A DNA stretch of 64,000 nucleotides from Tenacibaculum aquimarinum (lineage in GTDB: Bacteria > Bacteroidota > Bacteroidia > Flavobacteriales > Flavobacteriaceae): the NCBI RefSeq assembly GCF_022478115.1, contig NZ_JAKGSC010000001.1, positions 62,001 to 126,000 on the forward strand, given 5' to 3'. This document shows, piece after piece, positions 1-8,012 of the stretch. The position numbers and the translations under genes are program-made. The notes beneath the pieces were generated by a model that did no database searches, was not told where the DNA came from, and saw only the letters and a list, made by a program, of their open reading frames with translations. Numbering within the stretch: position 1 is the stretch's first letter; each line of letters opens with the position of its first letter.

Positions 1-13
1 CTTTTTTTTTTAT

Positions 14-1471
14 CTAATCTCTTTTAATAAAGAGAGTATCTAATTCCATTTCTTTCTGTAACCAAGTACGCAATTCTCTTTCTTTTGGACTTATAATACT
101 ATCTGGCAAACTTCTATTCCATTTTAAAGTTAGTACAGGAATCGTATCAATTTTAATAAAATCTTTCGATAATAAAACGTTTGCAAAACCAATTTCTTGA
201 ATACCGTTATATCTTATTTTAGCATCTTTTGCAATGCTACTAAACGCTACTACTTTTTGATTTTTATTTTGTGCGTTTAATTCAATCCTTTGATTTAAAG
301 ACGAAACTGTTCCTTGTAAATCTTCAATCTGTTTTTGTAACCCAGCAATTATATTTTTACTCTCTTGAAGTTCTTGACGCTTCTCTTTATACGCTGTAGT
401 TATCATGTCAAAACTCTTAGTATCACTTCCTTTAATATTAAGTGTAAAATCTTTTATATGATTATATTTAGTATCACTTACTAGTTCATTTTCTAAATCA
501 TTTTTTGTGGCATCAGTAATTTCATTAAAAAAGTTTAAATCAATAGTTTTTGTCTCTAAATTAGGTTCAAATTCTATTAACTGTAAAGAAACATTTCCTT
601 TTATTTCATTTTGAATAAAACTCTTAACCTCTTGATTCATTCTTGTTTCACTCAACAATGTTAAAAAAGTTAAAACCGCTGGTATCATGGCTATTAACCC
701 AAAAAAAGCTGCCATTTGCGCTATTCTTTTTCTTTTTTGTGAATTAGCGTATTTTAACATAGGAAAACTTAATACTTTTAAAACTATAAAAGTAGAAAGC
801 GCAATGAAGGTAGTATTGATTGTAAACAAATACATAGCTCCAAAAAAGAAGCTATAATTACCAATTGCTAATCCATAACCTGCAGTACATAAAGGTGGCA
901 TTAATGCAGTTGCAATTGCTACACCAAAAATAACTGAAGCTATTGTTCCTTTTTTTGTTCGTGCAACTATTAAAGCCAAACCTCCAAAAATTGCTATAAG
1001 TACATCAAGAATATTGGGCGATGTTCTAGCCTCTAATTCTGGTGTTAGTTCAGTAAGTGGAGATATCCAAAAATACAAATATGCTGTTAAAACACTTAGC
1101 ACAACCATTACCAAAAGATTAATAAAAGAACTTTTTAGAGTATCAATATCATTAATTGCTAATGACATACCTATTCCTAAAATAGGCCCCATTAAAGGAG
1201 AAATTAACATGGCACCAATTACTACAGCAGTAGAACTTACATTTAAACCAATAGATGCTACAAATATTGCGAAAATAAGAATCCAAGCTGTGGCTCCTTT
1301 TAATGGAATATCATTTTTTATAGCTAAGATTGTTGCATCGTGATCCGTGTCATGCCTAAAGTCAAAAATATCTTTTATAAATTTCTTTATACTTTCAACT
1401 AAGCCAATAGCATCTTCCCTTACTTCTTGTTTAGATTGTTCTATTTCTAATTCTTTATTATTTTCTTCCAT
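14..1471 (-). CDS. DUF389 / TIGR00341-family membrane protein
   Basis: 485-aa integral membrane protein of the DUF389 family, whose function is not established. The N-terminal ~40 residues are charged and cytosolic. Residues ~60-260 hold about six hydrophobic segments, including the conserved stretch GAMLISPLMGPILGIGMSLA and GVAIATALMPPLCTAG. Residues ~280-485 form a soluble C-terminal part with a coiled-coil-like, Glu/Lys/Gln-rich stretch (about 350-400). The ATG at 1471 is the only good start and the stop (TAG) lies 13 nt inside the window edge, so the gene is complete. It is transcribed towards the window start with no partner in view. Family assignment is firm; any role in transport or signalling would be a guess. 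Confidence 0.88.
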   Translation of the reverse strand: MEENNKELEIEQSKQEVREDAIGLVESIKKFIKDIFDFRHDTDHDATILAIKNDIPLKGATAWILIFAIFVASIGLNVSSTAVVIGAMLISPLMGPILGIGMSLAINDIDTLKSSFINLLVMVVLSVLTAYLYFWISPLTELTPELEARTSPNILDVLIAIFGGLALIVARTKKGTIASVIFGVAIATALMPPLCTAGYGLAIGNYSFFFGAMYLFTINTTFIALSTFIVLKVLSFPMLKYANSQKRKRIAQMAAFFGLIAMIPAVLTFLTLLSETRMNQEVKSFIQNEIKGNVSLQLIEFEPNLETKTIDLNFFNEITDATKNDLENELVSDTKYNHIKDFTLNIKGSDTKSFDMITTAYKEKRQELQESKNIIAGLQKQIEDLQGTVSSLNQRIELNAQNKNQKVVAFSSIAKDAKIRYNGIQEIGFANVLLSKDFIKIDTIPVLTLKWNRSLPDSIISPKERELRTWLQKEMELDTLFIKRD

Positions 1472-1539
1472 AAAAATACACTTATATAATGTTCGAAATA
1501 TACAAAAAGAATTTCTAGTTATAAATGGATTTATTTTTA

Positions 1540-3945
1540 TTAAAAATCTACAATAAAACCAAAACCTGGCAATAAATTTCCTTGAGAGTTTTCTACCTCT
1601 TCTAAGACATATTTTGAAGAATCATTTGGATCTACAACCTTATTTCCGTTTGCGTCTAAAACTGGAACCAAAAAGGCTTGTTGCACAGACTCTGAACCTA
1701 ACGCATTCTGGATATCAATATAAAAATTAAGTGAAGTCTTCTTCCAATACCAAGTTTTATCAATTCTAAGATCTAATTGGGTAAAGGTGTCAAATCTTTC
1801 TGTATTTAATTTTGAGAAATCTAAAACCCCTTGATTATTTGCATCATAATTTTCAATAATTGCTGATTTTTCAAAGTCGTAAGGCGTATAAGGTCTACCT
1901 CCAACTAGTCTAAATTTTGCACCAATTTCCCAATTTCTATTTAATTTTTTCCCTCCAGTAAAAGTTAACAAATGCTTATTGTCCCAAGTTGAAGGAACAT
2001 AGGTGTTATTAACATCCTTAAATTCACTTCTTACAAAAGTGTACGATAGAATTCCGTAAATACCATCAAAAGATTTTTTTTGAGCAAGCAACTCGAAACC
2101 GTAAGATCTACCTTGATTGTTAGAAATAACGGCTTCACTTCCAACAACACCAAAATCGTTTCCTAAATTAGCTAAACTCACTTGATCTTTTATTGAAAAC
2201 GGATACTTATCATAACTTTTATAAAAACCTTCTAATGTGATTTTTGAATTATTTTCTGGTCTAAATTCCAATCCTGCAACTGTATGTGCTGAAGAAATAT
2301 AGCTTGTTGTTGGCTGATTAACCAAAACATTATTATTGTCTCGATAGCCTAAAACTGTATAAGCTGGCAATTGATAATATTTTCCTAAAGATGCATTAAC
2401 AAACCATTTATCTGACAAAGAATAAGAAGCCGAAACTCTTGGTGAAAATTGATTAAAAGGGTTTTTCATTTCTGAATTGTAGTTATTAGCATCTGCTCTC
2501 ACTCCTACTGAAACTTGTAAATTTTCATTGAAAAAACCTTGAGAAGCTTGTGCAAAAACCGCATAACTAAACACAGAGAACTCAGAATCAAAATTAAATG
2601 TTTGTAATCCATTAGTATTTGCAAATCGTTGAAACGTTTTATTTTGATATTTGGCTTGTTGTAAACTAACACCAAAATTCAACTTTATACCGTTATTTAA
2701 TCGCATATCATTTTCAAATCTGAATTTATTTTCAATCTCTTTTGAAGAATAATCTAATAACAAATCATTAGGATTGTTAGTATTATCAAAATATTTTACT
2801 GCATTATTTTTCCATTCATTTCTACTTAAAACATACGTTTGCGTACTATTTTCAGCATAATGTTTGTAGGAAGCACCAAAAGTATAATTCCATTGCGTTT
2901 GAATTGGAATTCTACTTAAAGAGTAGTTGTTCTTTTTTAATGTCTCTTCATCTGTAACACCATCATTAACTTCTTCATTTAATTCAAAATCATCAATTGC
3001 TGCAAGAGCAAAAACAGCAATTTCATCATTATTATCTAATTTAGATTTTACATTTAATTGAAAATCATTGTAAGTTGGTAAAAACGGCAATTTTATTAGT
3101 TTAAATAAGAACTGTAAGTAAGATTGACGCGCAGAAAACATTACACTAGTATTCTTCGATAATGGTCCTTGTAAGGTAATTCCTGCGTCAGAAGTACCAA
3201 GTGTTGCTCTTCCTTCAAATGAATTGAGGTTTCCTGTTTTCTGAGTAAACTCAATAACAGAACTTAAAGTATTTCCCCTATTTGCAGGAAATGCGCTTGA
3301 ATAAAAATCTACTTTTCTAATTAAATCTGTATTAATAATTCCTACAGGACCTCCAGAAGCTCCTTGTGTTTGAAAGTGGTTTATTACTGGAACTTCAATT
3401 CCATCAACATAAAATTTATTTTCTGAAGTTGCGCCACCACGAATAATAATATCGTTTCTAAAACCTGGATTTGATGCAACTCCTGGTAAAGATTGAATTA
3501 CTTTTAAAACATCTCTATTTCCTCCTGGATTTTTTTCTATTTCTGCAACTCCTAAGTTCTGTAAAGAAAGTGGACTTTCTACTTTTCTTTTGAATAACGA
3601 AGATTGAATTATTACCTCATCCAATTGAGAATTATCTTCCTCTAACGCTATTACTATAAAGGGTGTTTTATCTTGTGTAACTAAATAATCTTCTGAAACT
3701 ACAGTAGAAAACCCTACAAAAGAAGCACGAATTTTAACATAACCCAAGGTTACGTTTTTTAATTCGAAAGAACCATTTTCATCTGTAATTGTTCCTTTCT
3801 GACTTCCTTCAATAATTACATTTACAAAAGGTAATACTTCTCTTGTTTGCTTATTGATAACACTACCCTTAACTACACCTATTTCTTGGGCAAAACTAGT
3901 TAATGAAAAAACTATTAGAATAATTAATAATACTACTTTCTTCAT
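1540..3945 (-). CDS. TonB-dependent receptor with carboxypeptidase-like regulatory domain
   Basis: 801-aa outer-membrane receptor for TonB-driven uptake; the ligand is unknown. I place the start at the ATG at 3945, not an in-frame ATG 19 codons upstream, because translation from 3945 begins directly with a signal peptide (MKKVVLLIILIVFSLTSFAQ). Residues ~22-105 form a carboxypeptidase-D-like beta-sandwich (GSVINKQTREVLPFVNVIIEG...ENGSFEL region). The plug follows (NPGGNRDVLKVIQSLPGV, then DIIIRGGATSENKFYVDGIE), and then a beta-barrel ending in Phe (GFGFIVDF), as expected for an outer-membrane protein. It is not of the SusC type and has no SusD partner beside it. Genes of this type are common in Flavobacteriaceae and often lack a recognisable substrate. 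Confidence 0.9.
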   Translation of the reverse strand: MKKVVLLIILIVFSLTSFAQEIGVVKGSVINKQTREVLPFVNVIIEGSQKGTITDENGSFELKNVTLGYVKIRASFVGFSTVVSEDYLVTQDKTPFIVIALEEDNSQLDEVIIQSSLFKRKVESPLSLQNLGVAEIEKNPGGNRDVLKVIQSLPGVASNPGFRNDIIIRGGATSENKFYVDGIEVPVINHFQTQGASGGPVGIINTDLIRKVDFYSSAFPANRGNTLSSVIEFTQKTGNLNSFEGRATLGTSDAGITLQGPLSKNTSVMFSARQSYLQFLFKLIKLPFLPTYNDFQLNVKSKLDNNDEIAVFALAAIDDFELNEEVNDGVTDEETLKKNNYSLSRIPIQTQWNYTFGASYKHYAENSTQTYVLSRNEWKNNAVKYFDNTNNPNDLLLDYSSKEIENKFRFENDMRLNNGIKLNFGVSLQQAKYQNKTFQRFANTNGLQTFNFDSEFSVFSYAVFAQASQGFFNENLQVSVGVRADANNYNSEMKNPFNQFSPRVSASYSLSDKWFVNASLGKYYQLPAYTVLGYRDNNNVLVNQPTTSYISSAHTVAGLEFRPENNSKITLEGFYKSYDKYPFSIKDQVSLANLGNDFGVVGSEAVISNNQGRSYGFELLAQKKSFDGIYGILSYTFVRSEFKDVNNTYVPSTWDNKHLLTFTGGKKLNRNWEIGAKFRLVGGRPYTPYDFEKSAIIENYDANNQGVLDFSKLNTERFDTFTQLDLRIDKTWYWKKTSLNFYIDIQNALGSESVQQAFLVPVLDANGNKVVDPNDSSKYVLEEVENSQGNLLPGFGFIVDF

Positions 3946-4017
3946 GTTATTTTTTTTCAAATATACGATTTTGTTTAACAAATAATTAAAAAACATAAAC
4001 AAAAATATTTTTTAATT

Positions 4018-4054
4018 AAAAAAAGAGCTTAACTTTATCAGTTAAACTCTTTTT
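4018..4054 (-). terminator. stem-loop terminator after tRNA-Lys
   Basis: Arms of about 15 nt at 4020-4034 and 4040-4054 pair around a short loop, with A/T runs on both sides. Read on the minus strand it lies immediately downstream of tRNA-Lys and ends in a T run, so it should end the tRNA transcript. Confidence 0.75.
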
Positions 4055-4056
4055 AG

Positions 4057-4129
4057 TGACCGGGCTGGGGCTCGAACCCAGGACCCTCTCCTTAAAAGGG
4101 AGATGCTCTACCAACTGAGCTACCAGGTC
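4057..4129 (-). tRNA. tRNA-Lys (UUU anticodon)
   Basis: 73-nt cloverleaf on the minus strand. It has D-arm sequence GCTCAGTTGGTAGAGC, an anticodon stem closing the loop CTTTTAA (anticodon TTT, 34-36), and a T-arm with GGTTCGAGCC. The acceptor stem pairs GACCTGG with CCCGGTC with one T-C mismatch at the fifth pair; discriminator base A. The 3' CCA is not encoded. It decodes AAA and AAG lysine codons. It has its own promoter upstream and a stem-loop terminator downstream, so it is a single-gene transcription unit. Confidence 0.96.
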
Positions 4130-4154
4130 ATTTTCCTTTTGCGCTTAGCGGGTG

Positions 4155-4185
4155 CAAATATATATTCTAATAATGGATTCTACAA
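4155..4185 (-). promoter_or_regulatory. Bacteroidota-type promoter of tRNA-Lys
   Basis: Read on the minus strand: TTG (4185-4183), a 20-nt spacer, then TATATTTG (4162-4155), matching the Bacteroidota primary-sigma consensus TTG-N(17-23)-TAnnTTTG. The tRNA 5' end lies 25 nt further on. This is one of the cleanest promoters in the window. Confidence 0.8.
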
Positions 4186-4197
4186 CAAAAAAATTAA

Positions 4198-4962
4198 TTA
4201 ATTTTCATTTAAATATGCTTCCCTTACTTTCTTAAATAAGTTAGAAGAATACACAAACTTTACAACTGCTTCATTATCAGTTTTAAAGATTTCCTCATTA
4301 GTACCTTCCCAAGCTTTTTTTCCATCCTTTAAAAAAATAATTTTTTCTCCAATTTCCATTACAGAATTCATATCATGCGTATTTATTACCGTAGTAATTT
4401 GATATTCGTCTGTAATTTCTTGAATTAAGTTATCTATTACAATAGCTGTATTGGGATCTAAACCAGAATTTGGCTCATCACAAAATAAATATTTAGGATT
4501 CATTACAATTGCTCTAGCAATTGCTACACGCTTTTGCATTCCTCCAGATAATTCTGCAGGGAATTTTTTATTAGAATTCTCTAGGTTAACACGCTTTAAA
4601 ACAACGTTAACGCGCTCTAACATTTCTTTTTCAGATTGTTTTGTAAACATTTTTAAAGGAAACATTACATTTTCTTCAACTGTTTGAGAATCGAATAATG
4701 CAGACCCTTGAAAAACCATACCAATTTCTTGTCGCCATTGGCGTTGTTCTTCTATCGTAAATTCAGTATTAACTCTTCCGTCAAAAGAAATTGTACCTTC
4801 CTCTGGTGTATGTAAACCAATTAATGATTTTAAAAAAACTGTTTTACCAGAACCGCTCTGCCCAATTATTAAGCTTGTTTCTCCAGGGTGAAAAGAAGTT
4901 GTAATTCCTTTTAACACCTTTACATCTCCAAATCCTTTATGTAAATTTTTTACTTCTATCAT
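4198..4962 (-). CDS. ABC transporter ATP-binding protein, MlaF type
   Basis: 254-aa cytosolic ATPase of an MCE/Mla-type phospholipid ABC transporter. Walker A GQSGSGKTVFLKSL (~35-48), Q-loop at GMVFQGSALFDSQT (~85-98), signature LSGGMQKRVAIARA (~139-152), Walker B YLFCDEPNSGLDP (~159-171), and H-loop in TVINTHDM. The GSALFDSQTVEENV segment is typical of MlaF rather than of generic importers. The permease ends one nt upstream of this start, so the two are one operon and translationally close. No MCE (MlaD) gene is adjacent; it must be elsewhere. The start ATG at 4962 is followed by the typical MIEVKNLHKGF opening. Confidence 0.9.
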   Translation of the reverse strand: MIEVKNLHKGFGDVKVLKGITTSFHPGETSLIIGQSGSGKTVFLKSLIGLHTPEEGTISFDGRVNTEFTIEEQRQWRQEIGMVFQGSALFDSQTVEENVMFPLKMFTKQSEKEMLERVNVVLKRVNLENSNKKFPAELSGGMQKRVAIARAIVMNPKYLFCDEPNSGLDPNTAIVIDNLIQEITDEYQITTVINTHDMNSVMEIGEKIIFLKDGKKAWEGTNEEIFKTDNEAVVKFVYSSNLFKKVREAYLNEN

Positions 4963-4963
4963 A

Positions 4964-5704
4964 TTATGTAAGCAAGAGTTGTGTTAAAATATAATTTGCA
5001 ATTACTATTAATATTATGGTCCAAACCACAGATTGTGTACTCGCTTTACCGACTGCTATAGAGCCTCCTTTTACATAATAACCATGATAAGAAGGAACTG
5101 TAGCAATTAAGAATGCAAAAATTATAGTTTTAACAAATGCGTAAAAAACTAAAAATCCATCAAATTCTAATTGAACTCCATATATATAATCTACAGAAGA
5201 AAACATTCCTGAAACAAAACCTGCAAAATACCCACCTAAAATTCCTAAAAATATTGCTAAAATCAATAAAAAAGGATAGAAAAATAATGTGGCTATTACT
5301 TTAGGAAGTACTAAGTGATTTAATGAATTTATCCCCATTACTTCTAATGCATCTATTTGCTCTGTAACTCTCATAGCTCCAATACTCGATGTTATATAAG
5401 ACCCTACTTTACCTGCTAGAATAATAGAACAAAAAGTAGGTGCAAACTCTAAAATTATAGAACGTTTAGTTGCAAAACCAATTAAGTATTTTGGGATAAA
5501 TGGACTGTTAATATTTAATGCTGTTTGTAAAGCAATTACACCACCAATAAAAAAGGATATAAACATAATTATACCAAGAGATTTTAGACCTAACTCGTCT
5601 ATCTCCCTAACAATTGCTTCGTAAAAAACACGGCCTCTTTGTGGTTTTTTAAACACCTGGCGTAACATAATAAAGTATTTACCAATATGTTCTATATAGT
5701 TCAT
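4964..5704 (-). CDS. MlaE-family lipid ABC transporter permease
   Basis: 246-aa inner-membrane permease of the MlaE family, partner of the ATPase immediately downstream (1-nt gap). It shows an amphipathic N-terminus, then about five to six hydrophobic segments. The family signature is around GKVGSYITSSIGAMRVTEQIDALEVMGIN (within ~100-130), where the EQIDAL motif contacts the ATPase. The family moves phospholipids or other lipids between inner and outer membrane with an MCE-domain substrate protein. Length matches the family (~245-260 aa). The gene is divergent from the phosphatase gene at 5798; the 93-bp gap must hold both promoters. A weak TACTTTAG box on this strand (5730-5723) may serve this operon. 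Confidence 0.9.
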   Translation of the reverse strand: MNYIEHIGKYFIMLRQVFKKPQRGRVFYEAIVREIDELGLKSLGIIMFISFFIGGVIALQTALNINSPFIPKYLIGFATKRSIILEFAPTFCSIILAGKVGSYITSSIGAMRVTEQIDALEVMGINSLNHLVLPKVIATLFFYPFLLILAIFLGILGGYFAGFVSGMFSSVDYIYGVQLEFDGFLVFYAFVKTIIFAFLIATVPSYHGYYVKGGSIAVGKASTQSVVWTIILIVIANYILTQLLLT

Positions 5705-5739
5705 TTGATTTATTTAATAACGCTAAAGTAATAAACTAT

Positions 5740-5772
5740 TTGGTTTCTTTTATGATGATTTGTGTACATTTG
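5740..5772 (+). promoter_or_regulatory. promoter of the PafA-like phosphatase gene
   Basis: TTG at 5740-5742, a 22-nt spacer and TACATTTG at 5765-5772 match the Bacteroidota consensus exactly. The ATG lies 25 nt after the box, giving a short leader of about 20 nt. Confidence 0.75.
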
Positions 5773-5797
5773 ATTTTATCAAAAATGAAATTTCAAA

Positions 5798-7441
5798 ATG
5801 AAGAATGTATTTTCTATTTTAATCTTAAGTATTCTAGTGTTAACTTCTTGTAAAAATGAGAAAAAAACTACAACTAAATCTAAACTAGTAGTTGGTATTG
5901 TTATAGACCAAATGCGTTACGATTACTTAACGCGTTTTGCAGATAAATATGGTGACGGTGGTTTTAAACGTATATTAAAGGGAGGTTTTTCACTTGAAAA
6001 TGCGCACTATAATTATATTCCAACTTATACTGCTGTTGGCCATACATCTATATATACCGGAACAACTCCAACTAATCACGCAATAATTTCTAACAACTGG
6101 TATGATAAATACGAAAAGAAAACAATTTACTGTGTAGATGATTCAAACTATAAAACGATTGGAAATGATGGTGATGGAGGAAAAAAATCTCCTTATAGAA
6201 TGCTTACAACAACCATTGCAGATCAATTAAGGTTATCACAAAATATGAATGGAAAATCTATTGGACTTTCCATAAAAGATAGATCAGCAATTTTACCGGC
6301 TGGTCATACAGCAAATGCAGCTTATTGGTTTGATGGTGGAGCGCAAGGAAAATGGATTTCGTCTTCTTTTTACATGAACGAACTACCAAACTGGGTAAAA
6401 GAATTTAATGAAAACGGAAAAGCTGATGAATACTTAAGTAAACCTTGGGAAACCTTATATGACATTAACACTTACATTGAAAGCGTAGAAGATAACAACA
6501 AATTTGAAGAAACTTTTAAAGGTCAAGAAGCTCCTGTTTTTCCGCATGACATTCCAACTTTACGAAGTAAAAACAATAATTATAGTATTTTAAAAGCAAT
6601 ACCGGCAGGAAATTCTTTTACAACAGATTTTGCAAAAGCTACAATTACTAATGAACAATTAGGAAAATCTAATTACACCGATTTTTTAGCAATAAGCTAC
6701 TCTTCTACAGATTATGTTGGGCATCAATTTGGTGTAGCTTCTAAAGAAATTGAAGACACTTATTTACGCTTAGATAAAGATTTAGAGATTTTATTTACTT
6801 TTTTAGATACAGAAGTTGGCGCAGGAAATTACACTTTATTTTTAACAGCAGATCATGCAGCAGTTCAAGTTCCGTCTTATTTACAATCTGTAAAAATCCC
6901 AGCAAATTATTTTAGTTACACTAAATTTAAAACGTATTTAAATGAAGTTTCAAAAAAGTATTTTAAATCTGATGAATTGATAGAGAACGTTTCTAATTTT
7001 CAAATATTTTTAAATAAAGAGAAAATTGAATCTTTAAAATTAGACGAACATTTAGTTGCACAAAAACTAGCCGACGAATCTATTAACTACAAAGGTATTT
7101 ATAAAGCTGTTACGGCAAAAACCTTACAAACAACTACTTTTACAAACGGTATTTTAAACTCACTACAAAATGGATATAATCAAAAATATTCTGGAGATAT
7201 TCTGTTAGTTCCAAATCCATCTACAATTAGTAATTATTATAAAAATGGCGGAACAACACATGGATCTGGATATTCTTACGATACTCATATTCCTATTATT
7301 TTCTATGGAAATGGAATAACAAAAGGGGCTTCAAAAAAGGAATATGAAATTATTGATATTGCTCCAACAATATCTAACTTACTACAGATTGAATTCCCGA
7401 ATGGTAATACTGGAAAAATTATTGATGAAGTTTTAAAATAA
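5798..7441 (+). CDS. PafA-like alkaline phosphatase, lipoprotein
   Basis: 547-aa phosphate monoesterase of the alkaline phosphatase superfamily, close to PafA of flavobacteria. It should release phosphate from organic phosphates outside the cytosol. A lipoprotein signal peptide has lipobox LTSC with Cys18. Visible active-site elements: Asp37 (GIVIDQMR), a Thr nucleophile in PTYTAVGHTSIYTG (~Thr78), Asn near 100, Lys160 and Arg162 in IKDRSAILPAGH (the PafA-specific pair), STDYVGHQFG (metal Asp and His), TADHAAV (Asp, His) and GGTTHGSGYSYDTH (His). All expected metal and catalytic residues appear present. PafA enzymes are known to be less inhibited by phosphate than PhoX or PhoA. It is a single gene with its own promoter, divergent from mlaE. 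Confidence 0.9.
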   Translation: MKNVFSILILSILVLTSCKNEKKTTTKSKLVVGIVIDQMRYDYLTRFADKYGDGGFKRILKGGFSLENAHYNYIPTYTAVGHTSIYTGTTPTNHAIISNNWYDKYEKKTIYCVDDSNYKTIGNDGDGGKKSPYRMLTTTIADQLRLSQNMNGKSIGLSIKDRSAILPAGHTANAAYWFDGGAQGKWISSSFYMNELPNWVKEFNENGKADEYLSKPWETLYDINTYIESVEDNNKFEETFKGQEAPVFPHDIPTLRSKNNNYSILKAIPAGNSFTTDFAKATITNEQLGKSNYTDFLAISYSSTDYVGHQFGVASKEIEDTYLRLDKDLEILFTFLDTEVGAGNYTLFLTADHAAVQVPSYLQSVKIPANYFSYTKFKTYLNEVSKKYFKSDELIENVSNFQIFLNKEKIESLKLDEHLVAQKLADESINYKGIYKAVTAKTLQTTTFTNGILNSLQNGYNQKYSGDILLVPNPSTISNYYKNGGTTHGSGYSYDTHIPIIFYGNGITKGASKKEYEIIDIAPTISNLLQIEFPNGNTGKIIDEVLK

Positions 7442-7480
7442 TTACACTCAATTACTTTAGATAATTTATGACTTTTTTAA

Positions 7481-7522
7481 CAAAACTCGAGATGGTTGCA
7501 CATGCAACGACCTCGAGTTTTG
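7481..7522 (+). repeat. 42-bp interrupted inverted repeat upstream of marR
   Basis: Outer arms CAAAACTCGAG (7481-7491) and CTCGAGTTTTG (7512-7522) are perfect inverted copies. Inner arms GTTGCA (7495-7500) and TGCAAC (7503-7508) are too. The two arm pairs are separated by symmetrical 3-nt gaps. It lies 39 nt after the phosphatase stop and 15 nt before the marR ATG. It can be the phosphatase terminator, the MarR operator, or both. Confidence 0.7.
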
Positions 7523-7525
7523 TTG

Positions 7526-7533
7526 TATTTTTG
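7526..7533 (+). promoter_or_regulatory. -7 box of the marR-RND operon
   Basis: TATTTTTG at 7526-7533 fits TAnnTTTG and is followed by C. It starts 3 nt after the inverted repeat and ends 4 nt before the ATG at 7538, so the predicted transcript would begin at or beside the start codon. No -33 TTG exists at the usual distance outside the inverted repeat. Confidence 0.5.
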
Positions 7534-7537
7534 CAGC

Positions 7538-8002
7538 ATGAATTCAGAGAAAAATAATATTGACTTCGAAAACTCTATTGGTCCTTGGTTGGGTCAAACT
7601 GGTAAAATAGTTGACTACTTTTTTCATGAATCATTTAAATCTAAAAATATAGATCTTACTAAAGAACAAATGATAGTTCTTAAAAAACTACATGATCAAG
7701 ATGGTTTAAATCAAAATGAATTAGCTTTTTTAACATTAAGAAATAAATCTTCATTAACACGATTACTGTCAAAAATGGAGATAAAAAAATATATCTTCAG
7801 AAAGCAAAGTAAGGAAGACAAACGCATTAAAAATGTATATCTAACTCCATTTGGAAAAGAAATTTTTGAAAAAACAAAACCTGTTATTCAGAATTTAATA
7901 ACAACTATGGAACAAAACATTTCTCTTGAAGAAAAACAACAAATCATAAAAACCTTTAAAAAAATTCAAACTAATTTTCGCTCTAAAATAGAGCACATTT
8001 AA
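7538..8002 (+). CDS. MarR-family transcriptional regulator
   Basis: 154-aa winged-helix DNA-binding protein. The start is placed at 7538 (MNSEKNNIDFEN), because the upstream ATG at 7496 lies inside the inverted repeat and before the promoter box. The helix-turn-helix covers ~55-85 (LNQNELAFLTLRNKSSLTRLL) and the wing ~86-105 carries the family's Asp-Lys-Arg signature (SKEDKRIKNVYLT). N- and C-terminal helices would form the dimer. It is followed after 10 nt by the membrane-fusion protein gene of an RND pump, so it most likely represses this operon and responds to a substrate of the pump. The 42-bp palindrome in front of the gene is a good candidate operator. Confidence 0.9.
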   Translation: MNSEKNNIDFENSIGPWLGQTGKIVDYFFHESFKSKNIDLTKEQMIVLKKLHDQDGLNQNELAFLTLRNKSSLTRLLSKMEIKKYIFRKQSKEDKRIKNVYLTPFGKEIFEKTKPVIQNLITTMEQNISLEEKQQIIKTFKKIQTNFRSKIEHI

Positions 8003-8012
8003 TAAACTATAT

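Noticed and set aside
1014..1343. 109-codon plus-strand open frame within the DUF389 gene
   Set aside because: Lies opposite conserved membrane segments; no independent support.
3946..4002. 19-codon N-terminal extension of the TonB receptor
   Set aside because: It would place a second hydrophobic segment before a complete signal peptide; the ATG at 3945 is the natural start.
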